Shown: positions 55,927 to 64,000 of the stretch, in pieces
Position numbering within the stretch: position 1 is the first letter of the stretch
How the letters are laid out: every line of letters begins with the position of its first letter
From: Pochonia chlamydosporia 170
Lineage: Eukaryota; Ascomycota; Sordariomycetes; Hypocreales; Clavicipitaceae
Assembly (NCBI RefSeq): GCF_001653235.2
Contig: NC_035790.1
Span: 5,518,001-5,582,000 of the forward strand
Reading direction: 5' to 3'
DNA: 64,000 nt
Program-made: the position numbers and the translations under genes
The notes under the pieces: model-generated
Told to the model about the DNA's origin: nothing
Databases searched by the model: none
What the model saw: the letters and a program-made list of their open reading frames with translations, nothing else

Positions 55927-58900
55927 GACGGAAACCAACTTTGCGTGTTTATTCGAGCAAGAACGTTTCAACGGTGGTTTGGAGTGTCTTGGAGTAGAAC
56001 CATGTCTATCTCTGGTCCCGGTCCACGGAAGGAACGGCGGGACATCTGATCTTCTTATATTAAGCGAGAATCTTCTGTGCAAAAGCAAAGACAAGAAGGA
56101 ACTGCTACCGGCGCTTTCGTCACTGGCTGCGCCGACGGACATGAACCCCTGATGGGGTGGAATGGGGTAATTAGCGGCACGTTCGGCCCGTCTCGTGACG
56201 ATTTGAGAGACTGTTCCTTTGCTCCTGATAGATCACAGAATCTACTAAAACAGGTTCCTGTGGCATAAGAGCATGGGGGTTGGCAGCGGAAGCCGACAGC
56301 CACCATGGAGGTGGCATCAACCTGGCAGAGGGATGCTGGATCAAGCTCGGTTCATCGTCCATGTGCGAGTTGCACCAGATGAAAGGCGGCGGTGGCGCCA
56401 GAATATCCGCCGTTTGTCTTGGGGCGGCCGTACAACGTCCATCATCGAATACAACTCAACTGTCCACTAGCAACGCAGAAGACTGCTCAAAAAGCATCAA
56501 AAATGGACGCTAATGAAGAACAGGAGCTGGCTAGAACTGTTTTGGGCTGGGGTTGGTCCTTCTGACTGCCTGGAAGAGATATGAAGGCCGACGATCGAGG
56601 CGCATGGTACCAAGAGGATCCGCCAATGGGAGATAGGATCAGGCTGTCGTACGAGATGGCTCGAGATGAAGACTGGAGTTGATGGCACAGGAGGTCCAGT
56701 CGGGGTTATGAAGCCGACAAGTTTGCCAGGGGTCAGCATTGAGAGTGGCATCGGACGTGGACCGTTAAGCTCAGCCCAAGCTGCAATGCACAAGTCGAGG
56801 TCTAGTTAATGCAGGCTACTAGCCAGCGATTTCTGTGGTCAAGCGTAGTCAAAGAAATGCATGCACAAGATATGCACACTCTCACAGAGTGCGGATTGCC
56901 GTGCTCTTTCCACTCCGCCTGCCTCGTTCTGCTTTGTCGAATCCTCAACTTCCATCAAACAGCTTCAAATACTGTCAACCACCCATCTGGGTAGATTTCA
57001 ATGCAAGTGACATGCCAGACTTTGGTACCCGTTCCCAGCGGTAGATGCACCCGCATTCTCCCATCTCCTCCGCATGATGTCCACTTCGTCTGCCGACCGA
57101 CGAAATCCACTTCGCGCTGGGTCAAAGCTTGAGCAGTCAGGTAGTTTGGTGGATCCGAGGCCGTCAACTGGTCTCTTTTGCGGAGTGCAATGTCGAAAAC
57201 AGAATCGAGCCCGCGACACCATCGTTGGGCTGCAGGGAGCGACACCAGTTGACGTTTTTGTGGCGGCCAGAAGCGAACAGGGGGTGTCATCCGCCAAAAT
57301 TCAAGGTCAACTGGTCAGTCTGTCTGCGTCGCCAGGTCATCAGATGGTTTGTCGCCAGGCTACTTTGTCATTCCTCCATAGCTGTTATGAGACAAATCAC
57401 GTTGAAAGTTGCTAAAAGCAATTAGGGTTTGTGCCTCTTTGAAGCTCTACGTTGATGCTCACTTTTACTCAGCCTACCAGGGTCTCATGGCGAGTGTCGC
57501 ATAGGCCGAAATGTGTTCTGTGCGTTGAAAATCCAGACGGAGACTGGTAATCCTCACATTTCTAACATGTTTGGTGTGTGGACGGACTGATGGCTCGCGT
57601 GGTTGATTTTGCTTAGCTGACTACCTAGGTGGACTAGAACTGCGCGATTTCAGAGCTGTGCAACGTAGCGTTAGCTCAAACGGTGAGATTTCTAGTTTCC
57701 ATCGTCTTTTTTTCTGGTCTGATACTGATTCTCACAAGGACCAGCTGCAGCATAGGACCAAATGTACATACGAGCTTTGACAGTTGAGATACGCCTACGG
57801 CTGCTTTGGGCCGATGCCACAGTATGCATAATCTTGGAGGCATCCCTGAGCATCACCCAAGGATTACCGCCTCTTCCGTCATCCCTGCCCTGTGAGACGT
57901 TGCCAACCTGCATGTGCAGCACCAACCTCGCCTTTTGGTGCCGGCGTTGCCTCCCTAATTTCTGGATAAATATGCTGGATATATTGGTCTTGAAAGTTTC
58001 GCTTACCGCGAACCTTGTGTGCAAACAAAGCTCCGGGATAACACTTCTCGTTCTAACGATGCAATACATGTGCTCTCAGCTAGTTGCCGCAAGTATGGCC
58101 AGCTGAATGATAACTGCATCATGTCGTGGATAAGTACTATTGTGCAACAAGGATCAAGCAGTCGCATTCTCCTGCCCGCCGACAACCTGACTATCTTAGA
58201 GTCATTATTGGATAACCATCAATTCCATGCGTGGATATTCATGATGCAGCTTGGGACGGATCTTTGCGAGCCGGGACGCACTACACGAACTGCCACTCCT
58301 GGAAATCGTCTCAAGCTCCCGAAACAAGTCTTGTTGATATCTCGATGGCTTTCAACTACTGAGCTAACCTGTGTGGACAAGTGGGGAAGTCAGCGAGCCT
58401 GGCCCAAGGCACCGGACATTGATCCTTCCGTTGTGGAACCTCGGTCCAATTCAATGCCCGGTGCGACTTTGAGACAACAGAACGTAGCACTTCGACCATT
58501 TTATACGACATGACTGATTTTTTCCCCCTTTGAGCTGGAATTTTGAGCCAGTTTTGCTACGAGTCTGCTGTACGTGGCACTGGATGGGAACATTGGTTGG
58601 TTGCCTCCAGTTTTGGTTTGGGACTGACCAAGAACTCTTTGCCTACGCACCAATCAGGGCCGACTGACGGAACAAGCCGAAAACCTGTATTCCCAAAAGC
58701 CAGAAAATGTAAGATTGCAAATAAAGTTGCTTGAGAGAGTTTTCGATGACTGACTAACGGGACCTTGTCTTGTATGGTTGTAGGTTGGGATTATTCCAAC
58801 ACGCCCTGTTACAACCTGGTAGTATCGACAATATGAATCTCGTTTACGATAGTGATGGCCATATGTGTTTCTTGATCACGCGATGCATCGGCAAACGGCA

Positions 58901-59320
58901 GTCATCTGTAAGTATCTGCCTAGAATTATATGGTTTTGAGCTTCTCGCTTAGGCCAGCCACGTCTATTGACGTTAGTGGTGTTAGCAAGGCCGGAGAAGC
59001 TTTTCGGAATTCATGATAACTAACTAGGCCAGCAATTTCACTATCTGGTCAAGGATGATGTTCTGTATTGCAGCCATTTTTGGTCGATGCAGACGGCACC
59101 AACAAATCATAACAATGCAAACAATGCACACATCAAGCATTCGTGGGGAACCTGCTGGGGTTTCACTGGTGGGGTCAACAGTCAGGACTCTGGCTGAGTC
59201 CAGCTGAAAGTTGGACGACAGGGGGACAGAGACTTCACTTCATTCCCACTACCGCCTATTCTCTCCAGTGAAATCGCATTAATTGCCAAGTGCATATCTC
59301 CAAATATTGCCTCCGCAAAT
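55927..59320. other. 3.4 kb intergenic
   Basis: Divergent promoter region of the ceramidase and the F-box/ankyrin gene. A minus-strand frame at 56955-57290 and a plus-strand frame at 58019-58513 were examined and have no recognisable domain. No repeat of note. Confidence 0.5.
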
Positions 59321-61297
59321 ATGGTGGGCTTGCTCAGTCTACCCGATGAGCTGCTTGTATTCATCGTGCGTGGTCTGGATAGCCAGCCATCCATCTTGAA
59401 TCTCGCCAAAACCAGTCGCAGATTGTTCAACCTCGCTATCTCCGAGCTGTACTGTTGCAACGCGCTAGCAGCCTCATTGAAACGAGAAGAAAGATATGCC
59501 AATGCCCAGAGAGACGAAGAGGAACGGAGCCAGGAAGACAGCCTCGATGGCGACTTCTCTGACTACGACTCGGACATGACATTAGGCAGTGCGGGGGATG
59601 AGGACGATCTCAATGGTGAGGCCGAACTTTATAGATTGGACGACCAGGCCATCTATTGGGCCATAGACAAGGGAAGGTTAGATACGCTGCAGAGGGCACA
59701 AGACGCAGGAGTTGCCACCAACGATGTCCGCCTTGTTCGTCTTGCTGCCACAACCGGCAACCTGACTATTCTCGAGCATCTGCTCCAGGACAGCCAAAAT
59801 GCTCATCACCTCACGGAAAAAAGTGGAAGTCGGCTTATAGAAGTAGCCTCTCGTGGGGGTCATGTCAAAGTCGTCGAGAAACTCTTTGACCTAGGTGCAA
59901 CAATATCAGTTCAGCCTTGGCGCTCTCTCCATGCTGCGGCCGTTGCACAATACATGATGGACGACGACGATGATGACGACGAAGACGAAGCAGATGTCAA
60001 ATGTAAACTCCTCATCCGGCTTCTGATAGAAAATGGCGCCAACGTGAATGCCCTCAACGACGAAGGCGAAACTGCCCTTTACTGCGCCATAAGGAACGGC
60101 TCAACCAGCGCGTGCGCCGCACTTTTGGATCACGGGGCCGACATCAATGCCTTGGACTCTGGCGGAAAGACAATGCTAATGGCAGCCATAATGATGCGCC
60201 GTGATTGCTCAAAGACGGCCTTACTTCTTCAAAGAGGCGCCGACGTAATGAGTCGAGACCGGGAGGGGAACCTGCCACTCACCGTAGCCGTCGAGTGGTC
60301 TTCGAAGATGATTGTACAGATGCTTTTGCAGCGCAATGCCGACACCAACGCTGCAAATGAGTCAGGTTGCACACCTCTACTGGTAGCAGCTGCTAGAGGT
60401 GAAGCAGAGACAATCTGGCTCTTGCTGGAATTCGGAGCTGAAGTCGATAGAGTCGCCAGTTGCGGATGCACACCACTCATGCATGCTTGTCAAAATGGCA
60501 ACCTCGACGCCATCCAAATTTTGCTTCGACACGGCGCCGATATTACCAATGTCAACGGTCCTGGCAGCACTATATTGCATCTAGTGGCGGACAGCGGAAG
60601 GCACCCTGCCACAGAACTGGTCATTCAGCATTGGAAAGGGCTGTTAGGCAACGGCACATCAAAATCAACCACACTCCCCGTGGATGAGGTAGATCCCCTT
60701 GGTCGGACAGCTCTATTCTACGCGGCCAGGGCCGGAGCGAGCCAAGTTGTGCAGCTGCTGCTTGATGCTGGTGCCTCTGCCCATATAAAAGACCGATTTG
60801 GCGCCACTCCCGTCTTTGCTGCCGCCCGTAATGGTCATACAGAGGCGGTTCGTATTTTGCTTGCCGCTTATCCTGCCGGAATAGATGAAACCGATGTCTT
60901 TGGACTTAGACTTATCGACTGGGCTGTCGACTGTGGCCCGACGGATCTTGTCAAGCTTGTCAATAAGTACAAGGGTGAGCCTGTCATCACTAAAATGCCC
61001 GGAGGGTTCTATGGACCATCGTGGCATGATTTCAGGGTGCGTGATTCTTCTTGTGCCGTTTGTGTGCGGCGCCTAAAGGACGTCCAGCTTACCTGGTGGT
61101 GTGATGGTTGTAAGAATAGTACTGCCGGCAGACAGTACGCTGTGTGTCGGCCATGTGCTCAGCGTGCTGCAGTGTCTGGTGTTTCAAAATGCCTAGATGA
61201 GAGTCATGCTGATGAGGGCGATTGGGAAGAAGCTAATTTTCCCCGTCGAGGTTGCTTTTTGACGACTGGGGTGCGCCCTGCTACATGGGAACCGTAG
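59321..61297 (+). CDS. F-box, ankyrin-repeat protein with C-terminal Cys cluster
   Basis: A 658-residue single-exon protein. Residues 5-45 form an F-box (LPDELLVFIVRGLDSQPSIL, then LAKTSRRLFNLAISELY). An acidic linker covers about 65-100. Ankyrin repeats run from about 105 to 545; clear units include ENGANVNALNDEGETALYCA, DHGADINALDSGGKTMLMAA, FGAEVDRVASCGCTPLMHAC and DAGASAHIKDRFGATPVFAA. One repeat carries an insert of seven Asp in a row near residue 215. The last 90 residues hold a Cys/His cluster with C-x2-C, WWCDGC and C-x2-C spacing (CAVC, CRPC) that resembles a ZZ-type zinc finger. F-box proteins link substrates to SCF ubiquitin ligases, the ankyrins being the likely substrate reader. 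Such proteins expand and vary in fungal genomes. Partner and substrate are unknown. Confidence 0.9.
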   Translation: MVGLLSLPDELLVFIVRGLDSQPSILNLAKTSRRLFNLAISELYCCNALAASLKREERYANAQRDEEERSQEDSLDGDFSDYDSDMTLGSAGDEDDLNGEAELYRLDDQAIYWAIDKGRLDTLQRAQDAGVATNDVRLVRLAATTGNLTILEHLLQDSQNAHHLTEKSGSRLIEVASRGGHVKVVEKLFDLGATISVQPWRSLHAAAVAQYMMDDDDDDDEDEADVKCKLLIRLLIENGANVNALNDEGETALYCAIRNGSTSACAALLDHGADINALDSGGKTMLMAAIMMRRDCSKTALLLQRGADVMSRDREGNLPLTVAVEWSSKMIVQMLLQRNADTNAANESGCTPLLVAAARGEAETIWLLLEFGAEVDRVASCGCTPLMHACQNGNLDAIQILLRHGADITNVNGPGSTILHLVADSGRHPATELVIQHWKGLLGNGTSKSTTLPVDEVDPLGRTALFYAARAGASQVVQLLLDAGASAHIKDRFGATPVFAAARNGHTEAVRILLAAYPAGIDETDVFGLRLIDWAVDCGPTDLVKLVNKYKGEPVITKMPGGFYGPSWHDFRVRDSSCAVCVRRLKDVQLTWWCDGCKNSTAGRQYAVCRPCAQRAAVSGVSKCLDESHADEGDWEEANFPRRGCFLTTGVRPATWEP

Positions 61298-61698
61298 TAG
61301 AGCTAATTGGTTGGTTAGACCAGATATTTCCATCATAGTAATGAAATATGATTCACGGTGGCTGGAGATGTGACAGGTGTGAGGGGAAAAAGTTGTCTCC
61401 CGCTTTAGACTGAATATCCTTTTGACTCTGTGTGGAAGGGGTTTGCGGACCTGTCGTCAGTAAAGTACCATTTCGTGATGGGTGAAATCACAAGGCAACC
61501 AACACAGGAGTATTATAAATGCTCTATATTCAATTCTCGAATTGATAAAACAAAAACATTATATAAACAAAACAAATGAGTCGATTAACCCTCCAGTCTA
61601 TATTCCAATGCCATGTCCATTCCCCAATCTAACCAACCAGCCAGTGCACAATGTAAATAGTCCGTCCCCCATGACAAGATTAGTCTCCCGAGAAATCT
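61298..61698. other. convergent 3' flanks
   Basis: AT-rich 400 bp between the F-box/ankyrin gene and the small mitochondrial protein gene. No feature recognised. Confidence 0.5.
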
Positions 61699-61941
61699 CT
61701 AATTCTTCTTCTCGTCCTTTAGTCCCAAAACCCCAGGAAAGTAATTATAAACGACGTAGCTGTCAACAACAGCACACACGCCCAGACCATAAACGACATT
61801 TCGTCGCGTCTTGGGAGAGAGGTTCTTCCATGCCCAGGAATTGCTGGCCGCTGCGTCAGTGGCAGCCGGTTTGAGAGTGGGAGTGGTGGTGGAAAAGGCG
61901 CGGCGGGCGGCCATGCTGGTGATGCGGGCGACGGGAGACAT
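61699..61941 (-). CDS. 80-residue mitochondrial membrane protein, uncharacterised
   Basis: Single exon from the ATG at 61941. Residues 1-20 (MSPVARITSMAARRAFSTTT) look like a mitochondrial presequence, rich in Arg, Ser and Thr without acids. A conserved-looking WAWKNLSPKTRRNVVYG block at 36-52 is followed by one hydrophobic segment at about 48-67 ending in YNYFPG, and then a charged tail (KDEKKN). An upstream in-frame extension to 62121 is Asn/Ser/Gln-rich and looks like translated leader. The layout fits a small inner-membrane protein such as an accessory subunit or assembly factor of a respiratory complex; I do not recognise the family with certainty. Confidence 0.75.
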   Translation of the reverse strand: MSPVARITSMAARRAFSTTTPTLKPAATDAAASNSWAWKNLSPKTRRNVVYGLGVCAVVDSYVVYNYFPGVLGLKDEKKN

Positions 61942-63001
61942 TTTGATGTGAGGAGATGAAGATGTGTAGATTGGTGTTTGTACCACAAAAGTGATGTTGT
62001 TTGAAGAGGTAGATTGTTTGGTTTGTAGTATTGATTGTGATTGTGATGATGTATTTCTGAATGTTTGATTGTAGAAACTTGGCCGTTTATTTATATTTCT
62101 TTCATTGTCCATATGGTTCATGATGCCTTACACCAGCGTCACCGGCATAACGCGAGCATAACGGTTAAGCGTTAAGTTGGGATTCCCAATTCGGAATGTT
62201 CCTGTGTTATGGAACGCCACTAGCCCCACAATGAGATCGCATAACGCTGCCGGGATCCACAATTCATGATTGACATGTTTCCACCAGACATCACGCAGCA
62301 AGAGGCCATCGTCATGACAGATGCCAAGGCTTCCGCCCTACCAATGACAGCACATGGAGGTGACATTGAGGTCGCTCGGAGACTCGCCGCCTGCTGCTAC
62401 TTAAGAGTGAGTATTATGTTCCGCGGCGAGAAACGGGTGGAGGATGCGCTAAGGGAGAGGGAAACTGTTAAGGTTTTCCAATTACTTTCCAAGGCCAGGG
62501 GTATTCACCAGGCTTGGACAATATAATCTCAGCTGCGATCTGGCCAGTGCAGTATTATCTGGAAACATGATCTCCCGACGGGTACCCAATTACGGCCTCC
62601 TACAAACACCTCCTTCGTTGTGGTCGATGTACCCGAAAACAAAGGCGCTATTCGAGTGTTTGAAACTACAACTGAGCAACATCTCGGTACCGCTGGCCCC
62701 GGAAGTCGCAACATATATGGTCGTTGTGCCTTGGGACAATAACTCGTGGTTTAGAGTGTCGGAGTCATTACCAGTTGGTATATCGTACAAGATGAATAGA
62801 ATTCGTAACTGTCCATACATTTGTTGGCTGCGCTGTATAGTGATTTTGCGTGGTCTGGGTAATTCGGACAATCCTAAGGCACCAGGCATCTACGCATCTG
62901 CTCGGTTGGGTGAATGCAACACGTGACAATGTTGGTAATTTTCCGCGTTTTGACTCCTTATTCCCCCGGAATTGACTGGAAGGCACTTTTTGGTTAGGGT
63001 A
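61942..63001. other. 1.1 kb intergenic
   Basis: Divergent promoters of the small mitochondrial gene and the Tse2-like gene. An 86-codon frame at 62266-62526 on the plus strand has no recognisable domain. Short repeats of CATAACG occur near 62138-62160 and 62233. Confidence 0.5.
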
Positions 63002-63647
63002 ATGGCAAACCTGATCGGTGTATTCAAGTCTTTCCCCAAGGAGATCTTTCGCGTCAATAACAGGCCCCATGTTCACCTGCGGCAGCTGTCGCCGAATCGA
63101 CGCATATATGATATATCCGTCAGACACGGCATGGTCGAAGCAAAGGCACTGCAGCCGCACTCATATAAAGGTGAATACTTTGGGAGAATGCGACTTGTAG
63201 AGAAACATGAAGCTTGCTGATCAAAGTCCAGCGCCAAATGGGGCGTCCATGCGACCAAATTCACCGTACCAACAACACCTTGTAGCTAGGCTATCCAAGG
63301 GAAGCGATGTCATCGTGTATGCTGTTCCTTCAGGTATGTGGCCTTACAAACTCCAGTCAACGGTCATTGTGCTGACATCATCTCAAGGAACCCGTTTGCC
63401 CGATGACTTGGTGCTGGTACATGAGCGTACCGACCATTTCTCTCTACAGCCAGCTCGGAGTATGACTCTGGACGGTAAGTCGACCGAGTTGTGCAAAAGT
63501 ACAGATATGAGAGCAGAATTAACATTCATGTTAGATCTAAATAGCAAAATAACGCGTTTTCTTTTGGACTGCGGAACGCTCTATACAAGACAACAGTGGC
63601 TGGATGTCTACCCAGAGGCAACAGATTTTGATCATATCCACAAATAG
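63002..63647 (+). CDS. Tse2-like ADP-ribosyltransferase toxin family protein
   Basis: Four exons, 63002-63170, 63232-63333, 63388-63474 and 63535-63647; introns of 61, 54 and 60 nt with GTGAAT, GTATGT and GTAAGT donors. The phase is consistent throughout and gives 156 residues with a normal stop. The domain begins almost at the N-terminus (SFPKEIFRVN), continues with YDISVRHGMVEAK, then PNGASMRPNSP in exon 2, LPDDLVLVHERTDHFSL in exon 3 and an aromatic/acidic end in exon 4. These blocks and their order match the fungal members of the family named after Pseudomonas Tse2, a toxin with an ADP-ribosyltransferase-like fold. There is no signal peptide, so the product is expected to be cytosolic or released by an unconventional route. 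No break was seen. Target and toxicity are unknown. The first acceptor was chosen by phase; a nearby AG at 63226 would shift the frame. Confidence 0.8.
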
Positions 63648-64000
63648 CCCAAGATTGGAGAGCCAGTCCGCCGATGTTGACCATTATATCTGGGGTACAA
63701 CCTATTTGGCCGTCCAACTGTTATCGCCACCATCTTCTTGTGCTGCGGGATATGGGTGCCTGTCTATCCAAGACTGTGCGTCATCCGTCGCCGCAAACCT
63801 ATCCAAAAATTCGTCTAGGGATTGATTCAAGTCCGTTTGAGCTTAGTATGCTACTCAGTTGGCGTTTCAGGGAGGTACTATACATTGAAGAGGCATCCCG
63901 TAAGCCGGTTGCGGACTGAACTCAGGTAGAAATTCATGGATAAGGATTAAATTAGGTGGAATTGGGCCTCCTAAGCATGTATAAGACCCTGTAAAAATAA
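63648..64000. other. right edge of the window
   Basis: A plus-strand frame of 81 codons at 63674-63919 begins 26 bp after the Tse2-like stop. It has no recognisable domain and its composition is not clearly coding. Otherwise nothing is seen. Confidence 0.4.

Noticed and set aside
56955..57290. 111-codon minus-strand frame upstream of the ceramidase
   Set aside because: Looks partly protein-like but has no domain and no consistent exon partner.
63171..63226. First intron of the Tse2-like gene ending at 63226, implying a frameshifted pseudogene
   Set aside because: The AG at 63230-63231 gives a consistent phase and keeps the conserved PNGAS block, so no break needs to be assumed.
1..64000. 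tRNA genes, transposons, CRISPR arrays, secondary-metabolite cluster
   Set aside because: No box A/box B pair with cloverleaf potential, no transposase or reverse transcriptase motif, no spaced direct repeats and no backbone synthase were seen by eye. A covariance-model tRNA scan would be decisive.

Overview
The window is nuclear DNA of a filamentous ascomycete. The genes have short introns (51 to 105 nt) with GTAAGT-, GTACGT- or GTATGT-like donors and CTAAC-like branch points. They include PAB1 with an acidic insert in RRM4, a copper-fist factor, a GH125 mannosidase, a secreted neutral ceramidase and HUL5. Protein character and gene content suggest a sordariomycete, probably Hypocreales; the genus cannot be fixed from sequence alone. 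About 45 percent is coding, and several intergenic spaces exceed 2 kb. No tRNA, rRNA, transposon or CRISPR array was recognised. One assembly gap (5 N) lies at 42333-42337.

Left part (1-16.9 kb), almost all on the minus strand: possible 3' end of a plus-strand gene (1-69), EFM7-type methyltransferase, RS/coiled-coil protein of the SCI1 type, copper-fist regulator, SR140/U2SURP-like splicing factor, peroxisomal flavin amine oxidase and TATA-binding protein. Middle (20.7-46.9 kb): ETF-ubiquinone oxidoreductase (minus) diverging from a GH125 mannosidase (plus), HUL5 ubiquitin ligase (minus) diverging from PAB1 (plus), an uncharacterised membrane protein, a universal-stress-protein fusion, mitochondrial ribosomal protein uS7m, and a 104-residue protein that is essentially one dsRNA-binding domain.

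Right part (46.9-64 kb) is gene-poor: a 6.7 kb space, a secreted neutral ceramidase, a 3.4 kb space, an F-box/ankyrin/Cys-cluster protein, an 80-residue mitochondrial protein and, near the right edge, a four-exon gene that I read as an intact member of the fungal Tse2-like ADP-ribosyltransferase toxin family. That is the most accessory-looking gene here.

Most genes are housekeeping (transcription, splicing, mRNA binding, mitochondrial electron transfer and translation, protein turnover) and do not form a metabolic cluster. Notable signals are the Tse2-like gene, a Ser-to-Thr change at the expected catalytic serine of the ceramidase, a repeated intergenic motif TACGGAGTA (7 exact copies), adenine-rich tracts upstream of PAB1, and repeated short motifs in the stress-protein fusion. 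All exon joins were read by hand from splice signals and reading phase; none is backed by transcript data.
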